DNA from: Symsagittifera roscoffensis
Taxonomy: Eukaryota > Xenacoelomorpha > Acoela > Convolutidae
NCBI RefSeq assembly: GCF_963678635.1
Contig: NC_087069.1
Coordinates: 9,434,633-9,498,632, forward strand
Reading direction: 5' to 3'
DNA: 64,000 bases
In this document: piece by piece, positions 51,401-63,751 of the stretch
How the letters are laid out: every line of letters starts with the position of its first letter
Position numbering within the stretch: position 1 is the first letter of the stretch
Notes under the pieces: generated by a model
The model's input: only the letters and a program-made list of their open reading frames with translations
The model's database searches: none
Told to the model about the DNA's origin: nothing
Made by a program: the position numbers and the translations under genes

Positions 51401-54130
51401 TAGTGGTAATTAAGCGAGAAATGCATCGATTAGCCAAAGAAGGTCATAAGTGCTGAGTTCAACAAACTTTTTCTGGACATTAGATAGTCAAGCTGTGCTG
51501 TCCGGAGTTAGAGAGTGTGGTTTCTTCTAGTTAAATTTTAATTTCATCAGATTTTAGAATGCTTACTCGTTCTAGCTTGTTACTTTGGGTTTTTATTGAG
51601 GTATAGTGGTCCTTAAGCGAGAAATGCATCAATCAGCCACAGAAGGTCATAAGTGCTGAGTTCAACAAACTTTTTCTGGACATTAGATAGTCAAGCTGTG
51701 CTGTCCGGAGTTACAGAGTGTGGTTTCGTCTAGTTAAGTCTTAAGTATATCAGATTTTAGAATGTTTACTCGTTCTAGCTTGTGACTTTGGGTGTTTTAT
51801 TGAAGAACAGTGGTCATTAAGCGAGAAATGCATCGATCAGCCAAAGATGGTTATAAGTGCTGAGTTCAACAAACTTTTTCTGGACATTAGATGGTCAAGT
51901 TGTGCTGTCCGGAGTTAGAGAGTGTGGTTTCTGCTAGTTCAATTTTGAGTATATCAGAATTTAGAATGTTTACTCGTTCTAGCTTGTTACTTTGGGTTTT
52001 TTGGTGAGGTATAGTGGTCATTTAGCGAGAAATGCATCGATCAGCCAAAGAAGGTCATAAGTGCTGAGTTCAACAAACTTTTTCTGGACATTAGATAGTC
52101 AAGCTGTGCTGTCCGGAGTTACAGAGTGTGGTTTCGTCTAGTTAAGTCTTAAGTATATCAGATTTTAGAATGTTTACTCGTTCTAGCTTGTGACTTTGAG
52201 TGTTTTATTGAGAAACAGTGGTCATTAAGCGAGAAATGCATCGATCAGCCAAAGAAGGTTATAAGTGCTGAGTTCAACAAACTTTTTCTGGACATTAGAT
52301 GGTCAAGTTGTGCTGTCCGGAATTAGAGAGTGTGGTTTCTGCTAGTTCAATTTTGAGTATATCAGAATTTAGAATGTTTACTCGTTCTAGCTTGTTACTT
52401 TGGGTTTTTTGTGAGGTATAGTGTCCATTAAGCGAGAAATGCATCGATCAGCCAAAGAAGGTCATAAGTGTTGAGTTCAACAAACTTTTTTTCTGGACAT
52501 TAGATAGCCAGGCTGCGCTGTCCGGAGTTAGAGAGTGTGGTTTCTTCTAGTTCAAACTTAATTATATCAGATTTTAGAATGTTTACTTGTTCTTGCTTGT
52601 GACTTTGGGTTTTTATTGAGGTATAGTGGTCATTAAGCGAGAAATGCATCGATCAGCCAAAGAAGGTCATAAATGCTGAGTTCAACAAATTTTTTCTGGA
52701 CATTAGATAGTCAAGCTGTGCTGTCCGGAGTTAGAGAGTGTGGTTTCTTCTAGTTCAATATTAAGTATATCAGAATTTAGAATGTTTACTCGTTCTAGCT
52801 TGTGACTTTGGATGTTTTATTGAGGAACAGTGGTCATTAACCGACAAATGCAACGATCAGCCAAAGAAGGTCAAAAGTGCTGAGTTCAACAAATTTTTTC
52901 TGGACATTAGATAGTCAAGCTGTGCTGTCCAGAGTTAGAGAGTGTGGTTTCTTCTAGTTCATTTTTAAGTATATCAGAATTTAGAATTTTTACTCGTTCT
53001 AGCTTGTGACTTTGGGTGTTTTATTGAGGAACAGTGGTCATTAACCGACAAATGCAACGATCAGTCAAAGAAGGTCATAAGTGCTGAGTTCAACAAATTT
53101 TTTCTGGACATTAGATAGTCAAGCTGTGCTGTCCGGAGTTAGAGAGTGTGGTTTCGTCTAGTTAAGTCTTAAGTATGTCAGATTTTAGAATGTTTACTCG
53201 TTCTAGCTTGTGACTTTGGGTGTTTTATTGAGGAACAGTGGTCATTAAGCGAGAAATGCATCGATCAGCCAAAGAAGGTTATAAGTGCTGAGTTCAACAA
53301 ACTTTTTCTGGACATTAGATGGTCAAGTTGTGCTGTCCGGAGTTAGAGAGTGTGGTTTCTGCTAGTTCAATTTTGAGTATATCAGAATTTAGAATGTTTA
53401 CTCGTTCTAGCTTGTGACTTTGGATGTTTTATTGAGGAACAGTGGTCATTAACCGACAAATGCAACGATCAGCCAAAGAAGGTCAAAAGTGCTGAGTTCA
53501 ACAAATTTTTTCTGGACATTAGATAGTCAAGCTGTGCTGTCCGGAGTTAGAGAGTGTGGTTTCTTCTAGTTCATTTTTAAGTTTATCAGAATTTAGAATT
53601 TTTACTCGTTCTAGCTTGTGACTTTGGGTGTTTTATTGAGGAACAGTGGTCATTAACCGACAAATGCAACGATCAGCCAAAGAAGGTCATAAGTGTTGAG
53701 TTCAACAATCTTTTTCTGGACATTAGATAGTCAAATTGTGCTGTCCGGAGTTAGAGAGTGTGGTTTCTGCTAGTTCAATTTTGAGTATATCAGAATTTAG
53801 ATTATTTACTCGTTCTAGCTTGTTCCTTTGGGTTTTTTGTGAGGTATAGTAGTCATTAAGCGAGAAATGATCCGATCAGCCAAAGAAGGTCATAAGTGCT
53901 GAGTTCAAGAAACTTTTTCTGGACATTAGATAGTCAAGCTGCGCTGTCCGGAGTTAGAGAGTGTGGTTTCTTCTAGTTCAAACTTAATTATATCAGATTT
54001 TAGAAGGTTTACTCGTTCTTGCTAGTGACTTTGGGTTTTTATTGAGGTATAGTGGTCATTAAGCGAGAAATGCATCAATCAGCCAAAGACGGTCATAAAT
54101 GCTGAGTTCAACAAACTTTTTCTGGACATT

Positions 54131-55560
54131 AGGTAGTCAAGCTAAGCTGTCCGGAGTTAGAGAGTGTGGTTTCTTCTAGTTCAATATTAAGTATATCAAA
54201 ATTTAGAATGTTTATTCGTTCTAGCTTGTGAATTTGGGTGTTTTTTTGAGCAACAGTGGTCATTAAGCGAGAAATGCATCGAACAGCCAAAGAAAGTCGT
54301 AAGTGCTGAGTTCAACAAACTTTTTCTAGACAATAGATAGTCAAGTTGTGCTGTCCTGAGTTAGAGAGTGTGTTTTCTTCTAGTTCAATTTTAAGTATAT
54401 CAGATTGTAGAATGTTTACTTGTTCTAGCTTGTTACTTTGGGTTTTTATTGAGGTATAGTGGTCATTAAGCGAGAAATGCATCGATCAGCCAAAGAAGGT
54501 CAAAAGTGCTGAGTTCAACAAACTTTTTCTGGACATTAGATAGTCAAGCTGCGCTGTCCGGAGTTAGAGAGTGTGGTTTCTTCTAGTTCAAACTTAATTA
54601 TATCAAATTTTAGAATGTTTACTCGTTCTAGCTTGTGACTTTGGGTTTTTATTGAGGTATAGTGGTAATTAAGCGAGAAATGCATCGATCAGCCAAAGAA
54701 GTTCAAAAGTGCTGAGTTCAACAAACTTTTTCTGGACATTAGATAGTCAAGCTGCGCTGTCCGGAGTTAGAGAGTGTGGTTTCTTCTAGTTCAAACTTAA
54801 TTATATCAAATTTTAGAATGTTTACTCGTTCTTGCTAGTGACTTTGGGTTTTTATTGAGGTATAGTGGTCATTAAGCGAGAAATGCATCGATCAGCCAAA
54901 GACGGTCATAAATGCTGAGTTCAACAAACTTTTTCTGGACATTAGGTAGTCAAGCTAAGCTGTCCGGAGTTAGAGAGTGTGGTTTCTTCTAGTTCAATAT
55001 TAAGTATATCAAAATTTAGAATGTTTATTCGTTCTAGCTTGTGACTTTGGGTGTTTTTTTGAGCAACAGTGGTCATTAAGCGAGAAATGCATCGATCAGC
55101 CAAAGAAAGTCGTAAGTGCTGAGTTCAACAAATTTTTTCTAGACAATAGATAGTCAAGTTGTGCTGTCCTGAGTTAGAGAGTGTGTTTTCTTCTAGTTCA
55201 ATTTTAAGTATATCAGATTGTAGAATCTTTACTCGTTCTAGCTTGTTACTTTGGGTTTTTTTTGAGGTATAGTGGTCATTAAGCGAGAAATGCATCGATC
55301 AGCCAAAGAAGGTCAAAAGTGCTGAGTTCAGCAAACTTTTTCTGGACATTAGATAGTCAAGCTGCGCTGTCAGGAGTTAGAGAGTGTGGTTTCTTCTAGT
55401 TCAAACTTAATTATATCAAATTTTAGAATGTTTACTCGTTCTAGCTTGTGACTTTGGGTTTTTATTGAGGTATAGTGGTCATTAAGCGAGAAATGCATCG
55501 ATCAGCCAAAGAAGGTCATAAATGCTGAGTTCAACAAACTTTTTCTGGACATTAGATAGT
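54131..55560 (+). repeat. Satellite B four-monomer repeat spacing (813 bp)
   Basis: The rare variant 'aggtagtcaagctaagctg' occurs at 54,131 and 54,944, and the next monomers (with 'gagcaacagtggtc' and 'ttctagacaatagatag') follow in the same order. The spacing equals 4 x 203. Confidence 0.7.
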
Positions 55561-55859
55561 CAAGCTGTGCTGTCCGGAGTTAGAGAGTGTGGTTTCTTCT
55601 AGTTCAGTTTAAAGTACATCAGATTTTATAACGTTTACTCGTTCTAGCTTGTGACTTTGAGTGTTTTATTGAGAAACAGTGGTCATTAAGCGAGAAATTC
55701 ATCGATCAGCCAAGGAAGGTCATAAGTGCTGAGTTCAACAAATTTTTTCTGGACATTAGATAGTCAAGTTGTGCTGTCCGGAGTTAGAGAGTGTGGTTTC
55801 TTCTAGTTCAATTTTATGTATATCAATTGTAGAATGTTTACTCGTTCTAGCTTGTTACT

Positions 55860-58815
55860 TTGGGTTTTTATTGAGCTATAGTTGTCAATAAGCGAGAAAT
55901 GCATCGATCAGCCAAAGAAGGTCATAATGGTGAGTTCAACAAACTTTTTCTGGACATTAGATAGTCAAGTTGTGCTGTCCGGAGTTAGAGAGTGTGGTTT
56001 CTTCTAGTTCAATTTTAACCATATCAGATTGTAGAATGTTTACTCGTTCTAGCTTGTTACTTTGGGTTTTTATTGAGCTTTAGTGGTCATTAAGCGAGAA
56101 ATGCATCGATCAGCCAAAGAAGGTCATAAGTGCTGAGTTCAACAAATTTTTTCTGGAAATTAGATAGTCAAGCTGTGCTGTCCAGAGTTAGAGAGTGTGG
56201 TTTCTAATAGTTCAAATTTAGGTATATCAGATTTTAGAATGTTTACTCGTTCTAGCTTGTTACTTTGGTTTTTTTTTGAGGTATAGTGGTCATTAAGCGA
56301 GAAATGCATCGATCAGCCAAAGAAGGTCATAAGTGCTGAGTTCAACAAACTTTTTCTGGACATTAGATAGTCATGCTGTGCTGTCCGGAGTTAGTGAGTG
56401 TGGTTTCTGCTAGTTCAATTTTAAGTATATCAGAATTTAGAATGTTTACTTGTTTTAGCTTGTTACTTTGGGTTTTTTGTGAGGTATAATGGTCAATAAG
56501 CGAGACATGCATCAATCAGCCAAAGAAGGTCATAAGTGCTGAGTTCAATAAACTTTTTCTGGACATTAGATAGTCAAGCTGTGCTGTCCGGATTTAGAGA
56601 GAGTGGTTTCTTCTAGTTCAATTTTAAGTATATCAGATTTTAGAATGTTTACTCGTTATAGCTTGTTACTTTGGGTTTTTTTGAAGTATTTTGGTCATTA
56701 AGCGAGAAATGCATCGATCAGCCAAAGAAGGTCATAAGTGCTGAGTTCAACAAACTTTCTCTGGACATTAGATAGTCAAGCTGCGCTGTCCGGAGCTAAA
56801 GAGTGTGGTTTCTTCTAGTTCAATTTTAAGTATATCAGATTTTAGAATCTTTACTCGTTCTAGCTCGTTACTTTTGGTTTTTATTGAGGTATAGTGGTCA
56901 TTAAGCGAGAAACGCATCGATCAGTCAAAGAACGTCAGAAGTGCTGAGTTCAACAAACTTTTTCTGGACATTAGAAAGTCAAGCTGTGCTGTCCGGAGTT
57001 AAGACAGCCAAGCTGTGCTGTCCTGAGTTAGAGAGTGTGGTTTCTCCTAGTTCAAGTTTAGTTATATCAGATTTTAGAATGTTTACACGTTCTAGCTTGT
57101 TACTTTGGGTTTTTATTGAGGTATAGTGGTCATTAAGCGAGAAATGCATCGATCAGTCAAAGAAGGTCATAAGTGCTGAGTTCAACAAACTTTTTCTGGA
57201 CATTAGATAGTCAAGCTGTACTGACCGGAGTTAAGATAGTCAAGCTGTGCTGTCCTTATTTAGAGAGTGTGGTTTCTTCTAGTTCAGTTTTTAGTATATC
57301 AGGTTTTAGAATGATTACTCGTTCTAGCTTGTTACTTTGGGTTTTTATTGAGCTATAGTTGTCAATAAGCGAGAAATGCATCGATCAGCCAAAGAAGGTC
57401 ATAATGGTGAGTTCAACAAACTTTTTCTGGACATTAGATAGTCAAGTTGTGCTGTCCGGAGTTAGAGAGTGTGGTTTCTTCTAGTTCAATTTTAACCATA
57501 TCAGATTGTAGAATGTTTACTCGTTCTAGCTTGTTACTTTGGGTTTTTATTGAGCTTTAGTGGTCATTAAGCGAGAAATGCATCGATCAGCCAAAGAAGG
57601 TCATAAGTGCTGAGTTCAACAAATTTTTTCTGGAAATTAGATAGTCAAGCTGTGCTGTCCAGAGTTAGAGAGTGTGGTTTCTAATAGTTCAAATTTAGGT
57701 ATATCAGATTTTAGAATGTTTACTCGTTCTAGCTTGTTACTTTGGGTTTTTTTTGAGGTATAGTGGTCATTAAGCGAGAAATGCATCGATCAGCCAAAGA
57801 AGGTCAAAAGTGCTGAGTTCAACAAACTTTTTCTGGACATTAGATAGTCATGCTGTGCTGTCCGGAGTTAGTGAGTGTGGTTTCTGCTAGTTCAATTTTA
57901 AGTATATCAGAATTTAGAATGTTTACTTGTTTTAGCTTGTTACTTTGGGTTTTTTGTGAGGTATAATGGTCAATAAGCGAGACATGCATCAATCAGCCAA
58001 AGAAGGTCATAAGTGCTGAGTTCAATAAACTTTTTCTGGACATTAGATAGTCAAGCTGTGCTGTCCGGATTTAGAGAGAGTGGTTTCTTCTAGTTCAATT
58101 TTAAGTATATCAGATTTTAGAATGTTTACTCGTTATAGCTTGTTACTTTGGGTTTTTTTGAAGTATTTTGGTCATTAAGCGAGAAATGCATCGATCAGCC
58201 AAAGAAGGTCATAAGTGCTGAGTTCAACAAACTTTCTCTGGACATTAGATAGTCAAGCTGCGCTGTCCGGAGCTAAAGAGTGTGGTTTCTTCTAGTTCAA
58301 TTTTAAGTATATCAGATTTTAGAATCTTTACTCATTCTAGCTCGTTACTTTTGGTTTTTATTGAGGTATAGTGGTCATTAAGCGAGAAACGCATCGATCA
58401 GCCAAAGAACGTCAGAAGTGCTGAGTTCAACAAACTTTTTCTGGACATTAGAAAGTCAAGCTGTGCTGTCCGGAGTTAAGACAGCCAAGCTGTGCTGTCC
58501 TGAGTTAGAGAGTGTGGTTTCTCCTAGTTCAAGTTTAGTTATATCAGATTTTAGAATGTTTACACGTTCTAGCTTGTTACTTTGGGTTTTTATTGAGGTA
58601 TAGTGGTCATTAAGCGAGAAATGCATCGATCAGTCAAAGAAGGTCATAAGTGCTGAGTTCAACAAACTTTTTCTGGACATTAGATAGTCAAGCTGTACTG
58701 ACCGGAGTTAAGATAGTCAAGCTGTGCTGTCCTTATTTAGAGAGTGTGGTTTCTTCTAGTTCAGTTTTTAGTATATCAGGTTTTAGAATGATTACTCGTT
58801 CTAGCTTGTTACTTT
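55860..58815 (+). repeat. Satellite B higher-order repeat, seven-monomer unit of 1,477 bp, two copies
   Basis: Copies start near 55,860 and 57,338. Landmarks 'ggtcataatggtgagttc' (55,920 and 57,398) and 'ctaatagttcaaatttagg' recur with an offset of 1,477-1,478. Seven monomers make 1,421 bp. The remaining 56 or so come from two monomers per unit with the 29-bp internal duplication. The copies are nearly identical, for example at 56,941-57,126 against 58,418-58,603. Confidence 0.88.
56973..57030 (+). repeat. 29-bp internal duplication in satellite B monomers
   Basis: In these monomers 'gtcaagctgtgctgtccgg' plus 'agttaagaca' is repeated back to back before the usual 'gttagagagtgtgg'. Similar monomers lie near 57,209-57,262, 58,450-58,507, 58,686-58,740, 62,156-62,210 and 62,591-62,645. 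At 62,822-62,908 there are three copies. Bases differ between the halves (tcc(g/t)gagtta), so these duplications are not brand new. Confidence 0.8.
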
Positions 58816-59329
58816 GAGTTTTTATTGAGGTAAAGTGGTCATTAAGCGAGAATTGCATCGATCAGCCAAAGAAGGTCATAAATGCTGAGTTCAAAAAACT
58901 TTTTCTGGACATTAGATAGTCATGCTGTGCTGTCCCGAGTAAGAGAGTGTGGTTTTTTCTGGTTCAAATTTAAGTATATCAGATTTAAGAATGTTTTCTC
59001 TATCTAGCTTGTATTTTTGGGTGTTTTATTGAGGTATAGTGGTCATTAAGCGAGAAATGCATCGATCAGCCGAAGAAGGTCATAAGTGCTGAGTTCAACA
59101 AACTTTTTCTGGACATTAGATAGTCAAGCTGTGCTGTCCGGAGTTAGACAGTGTGGCTTCTTCTAGTTCATTTTTAAGTATATCAGATCAGAATGTTTAA
59201 TCGTTCTAGCTTGTGACTCTGGGTGTTTTATTGAGGAATAGTGGTTATTTAGCGAGAAATGCATCGATCAGCCAAAAAAGTTCATAAGTGCTGAGTTCTA
59301 CAAAAATTTTTGTGGACATTAGATAGTCA

Positions 59330-61600
59330 AGCTGTGCTGTCCGGAGTTAGAGAGTGTGGTTTCTTCTAGTTCAAATTTAAGTATATCAGAGTTTAGAATG
59401 TTTACTCGTTCTAGCTTGTTACTTTGGGTTTTTATTGAGTTAGTGGTCATTAAGCGAGAAACGCATCGATCAGCCAAAGAAGGTCACAAGTGCTGAGTTC
59501 AACAAACATTTTCTGGACATTAGATAGTCAAGCTGTGCTGTCCGGAGTTAGAGAGTGTGGTTTTTTCTAGTTCAAATTTAAGTATATCAAATTTCAGAAT
59601 ATTTACTCGTTCTAGCTTGTTACTTTGGGTTTTTTGAGGTATAGTGGTCATTAAGCGAGAAATGAATCGATCAGCCGAAGAAGGTCATAAGTGCTGAGTT
59701 CAACAAATTTTTTCTGGACATTAGATAGTCAAGCTGTGCTCTCCGGAGTTAGAGAGTGTGGTTTCTTCTAGTTCAAATTTAAGTATATCAGAGTTTAGAA
59801 TGTTTACTCGTTCTAGCTTGTTACTTTGGGTTTTTATTGAGTTAGTGGTCATTAAGCGAGAAACGCATCGATCAGCCAAAGAAGGTCACAAGTGCTGAGT
59901 TCAACAAACATTTTCTGGACATTAGATAGTCAAGCTGTGCTGTCCGGAGTTAGAGAGTGTGGTTTTTTCTAGTTCAAATTTAAGTATATCAGAGTTTAGA
60001 ATGATTACTCGTTCTAGCTTGTTACTTTGGGTTTTTATTGAGGTATAGTGGCCATTAAGCGAGAAATGCATCGATCAGCCAAAGAACGTCATAAGTGCTG
60101 AGTTCAACAAATTTTTTCTGGACCTTAGATAGTCAAGCTGTGCTCTCCGGAGTTAGAGAGTGTGGTTTCTTCTAGTTCAAATTTAAGTATATCAGATTTT
60201 AGAATGTTTACTCGTTCTAGCTTGTTACTTTGGGTTTTTATTGAGGTATAGTGGTCTATAAGCGAGAAACGCATCGATCAGCCAAAGAAGGTCATAAGTG
60301 GTGAGTTCAACAAACTTTTTCTGGACATTAGATAGTCAAGCTGTGCTGTCCGGAGTTAGAGAACGTGGTTTCTTCTAGTTCAAATTTAAGTATATCAGAT
60401 TTTAGAATGTTTACTCGTTCTAGCTTGTTACTTTGGGTTTTTATTGAGGTATAGTGGTCATTAAGCGAGAAACGCATCGATCAGCCAAAGAAGGTCATAA
60501 GTGGTGAGTTCAACAAACTTTTTCTGGACATTAGATAGTCAAGCTGTGCTGTCCTGAGTTAGAGAGTGTGGTTTCTTCTAGTTCAAATTTAAGTATATCA
60601 AATTTCAGAATATTTACTCGTTCTAGCTTGTTACTTTGGGTTTTTATTGAGGTATAGTGGCCATTAAGCGAGAAATGCATCGATCAGCCAAAGAACGTCA
60701 TAAGTGCTGAGTTCAACAAATTTTTTCTGGACCTTAGATAGTCAAGCTGTGCTCTCCGGAGTTAGAGAGTGTGGTTTCTTCTAGTTCAAATTTAAGTATA
60801 TCAGAGTTTAGAATGTTTACTCGTTCTAGCTTGTTACTTTGGGTTTTTATTGAGTTAGTGGTCATTAAGCGAGAAACGCATCGATCAGCCAAAGAAGGTC
60901 ACAAGTGCTGAGTTCAACAAACATTTTCTGGACATTAGATAGTCAAGCTGTGCTGTCCGGAGTTAGAGAGTGTGGTTTTTTCTAGTTCAAATTTAAGTAT
61001 ATCAAATTTCAGAATATTTACTCGTTCTAGCTTGTTACTTTGGGTTTTTTGAGGTATAGTGGTCATTAAGCGAGAAATGAATCGATCAGCCGAAGAAGGT
61101 CATAAGTGCTGAGTTCAACAAATTTTTTCTGGACATTAGATAGTCAAGCTGTGCTGTCCGGAGTTAGAGAGTGTGGTTTCTTCTAGTTCAAATTTAAGTA
61201 TATCAGATTTTAGAATGTTTACTCGTTCTAGCTTGTTACTTTGGGTTTTTATTGAGGTATAGTGGTCTATAAGCGAGAAACGCATCGATCAGCCAAAGAA
61301 GGTCATAAGTGGTGAGTTCAACAAACTTTTTCTGGACATTAGATAGTCAAGCTGTGCTGTCCGGAGTTAGAGAACGTGGTTTCTTCTAGTTCAAATTTAA
61401 GTATATCAGATTTTAGAATGTTTACTCGTTCTAGCTTGTTACTTTGGGTTTTTATTGAGGTATAGTGGTCATTAAGCGAGAAACGCATCGATCAGCCAAA
61501 GAAGGTCATAAGTGGTGAGTTCAACAAACTTTTTCTGGACATTAGATAGTCAAGCTGTGCTGTCCTGAGTTAGAGAGTGTGGTTTCTTCTAGTTCAAGTT
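59330..61600 (+). repeat. Satellite B mosaic with about 1,012-bp spacing
   Basis: Markers recur at five-monomer distance: 'gctctccgg' at 59,737 and 60,750, a monomer with 'gagttagtggtcat' at 59,838 and 60,851, and 'gtctataagcgagaaacg' at 60,254 and 61,265. Some intervening monomers do not match in order, so this is a mosaic and not a clean HOR. Confidence 0.6.
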
Positions 61601-63751
61601 TAGTTGTATCAGGTTTTAGAATGATTACTCGTTCTAGCTTGTCACTTTGGTTTTTTATTGAGGTATAGTGGCCATTAAGCGAGAAATGCATCGATCAGCC
61701 AAAGAAGGTCATAAGTGCTAAGTTGAACAAACTTTTTCTGGACATTAGATAGTCAAGCTGTGCTGTCCGGAGTTAGCGACTGTGGTTTCGTCTAGTTCAA
61801 ACTTTATTATATCAGAATTTAGAAAGTTTACTCGTTCTAGCTTGTTACTTTGGGTTTTTTTTGAGGTATAGTGGTCATTAAGCGAGAAATGCATCGATCA
61901 GCCAAAGAGGGTATGAGTGCTGAGTTCAACAAACTTTTTCTGGACATTAGATAGTCAAGCTGTGCTGTCCGGAGTTAGACAGTGTGGCTTCTTCTAGTTC
62001 ATTTTTAATTAAATCAGATCAGAATGTTTAATCGTTCTAGCTTGTGACTCTGGGTGTTCTTTTGATGAATAGTGGTTATTTAGCGAGAAATGCATCGATC
62101 AGCCAAAGAAGTTCATAAGTGCTGAGTTCTACAAAAAATTTTGTGGACATTAGATAGTCAAGCTGTGCTGTCCGGAGTTAAGATAGCCAAGCTGTGCTGT
62201 CCTGAGTTAGAGAGTGTGGTTTCTTCTAGTTCAAGTTTAGTTTTATCAGTTTTTAGAATGTTTACTCGTTCTAGCTTGTCACTTTGGGTTTTCATTGAGG
62301 TATAGCGGCCATTAAGCGAGAAATGCATCGATCAGCCAAAGAAGGTCATAAGTGCTGAGTTCAATAAAGTTTTTCTGGACATTAGATAGTCAAGCTGTGC
62401 TGTCCGGAGTTAGAGAGTGTGGTTTTTTCTAGTTCAATTTTAAGTATATCAGATCAGAATGTTTAATCGTTCTAGCTTGTGACTCTGGGTGTTTTATTGA
62501 GGAATAGTGGTCATTTAGCGAGAAATGAATCGATCAGCCAAAGAAGTTCATAAGTGCTGAGTTCTACAAAAATTTTTGTGGACATTAGATAGTCAAGCTG
62601 TGCTGTCCGGATGTAAGATAGCCAAGCTGTGCTGTCCTGAGTTGGAGAGTGTGGTTTCTTCTAGTTCAAGTTTAGTTTTATCAGATTTTAGAATGTTTAC
62701 TCGTTCTAGCTTGCCACTTTAGGTTTTTATTGAGGTATAGTGGCCATTAAGCGAGAAATGCATCGATCAGCCAAAGAAGGTCATAAGTGCTGAGTTCAAC
62801 AATTTTCTTCTGGACATTCGATAGTCAAGCTGTGTTGTCCGGATTTATGATAGTCAAGCTGTGCTGTCCGGCGTTAAGATAGCCAAGCTGTGCTGTCCGG
62901 AGTTAGAGAGCGTGGTTTCTTGTAGTTCAACTTTATTTATATCAGATTTTACTATGTTCACTCGTTCTAGCTTGTCACTTTGGGTTTTTATTGAGGTATA
63001 GTGGCCTTTAAGCGAGAAATGCATCGATCAGCCAAAAAAGGTCATAAGTGGTGAGTTCAACAAACTTTTTCTGGACATAAGATAGTCAAGCTGTGCTGTC
63101 AGGAGTTGAAGAGTGAGGTTTCTTCTAGTTCAATTTTAAGTATATCAGATTTTAGAAAGTTTGCTCGTTCTAGCTTGTCACTTTGGGTTTTTATTGAGGT
63201 ATAGTGGCCATTAAGCGAGAAATGCATCGAGCAGCCAAAGAAGATCATAAGTGCTGAGTTTAACAAACTTTTTCTGGACATTAGATAGTCAAGCTGTGCT
63301 GTCCGGAGTTAGAGAGTGTGGTTTTTTCTAGTTCAATTTTAAGTATATCAGATTTTAGAATGTTTACTAGTTCTAGCTTGTCACTTTGGGTTTTTATTGA
63401 GGTATAGTAGCCATTAAGCGAGAAATGCATCGATCAGCCAAAGAAGGTCATAAGTGCTGAGTTCATAAAACTTTTTCTGGACATTAGATAGTCAAGCTGT
63501 GCTGTCCGGAGTTAGAGAGTGTGGTTTCTTCTAGTTCAAATTTAATTATATCAGATTTTAGAATGTTTACTCGTTCTAAATTGTTACTTTGGGTTTTTAT
63601 TGAGGTATAGTGGTCATTAAGCGAGAAACGCATCGATCAGCCAAAGAAGGTCATAAGTGGTGAGTTCAACAAACTTTTTCTGGACATTAGATAGTCAAGC
63701 TGTGCTGTCAGGAGTTAGAGAGTGAGGTTTCTTCTAGTTCAATTTTAAGTA

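Larger units (their letters stand above)
37510..63751 (+). repeat. Satellite B tandem array, monomer about 203 bp
   Basis: About 129 head-to-tail monomers, all in one orientation. A consensus monomer counts to 203 bp, and adjacent 'ctggacatt' words fall about 202-203 bp apart (37,712 and 37,914). The most constant part runs from 'attaagcgagaaatgcatcg' through 'cagccaaagaaggtcataag' to 'gatagtcaagctgtgctgtc'. The part from 'ctagttcaa' to 'gggtttttattgag' varies more. Most monomers carry ATGCATCGAT, with NsiI and ClaI sites. No similarity to satellite A was found by eye. Open frames in it come only from the repeat and recur monomer by monomer. Family not recognised. Confidence 0.97.

Noticed and set aside
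37510-63751. CRISPR-like regular repeats
   Set aside because: Whole 203-bp units are repeated without unique spacers, in a clearly eukaryotic setting.
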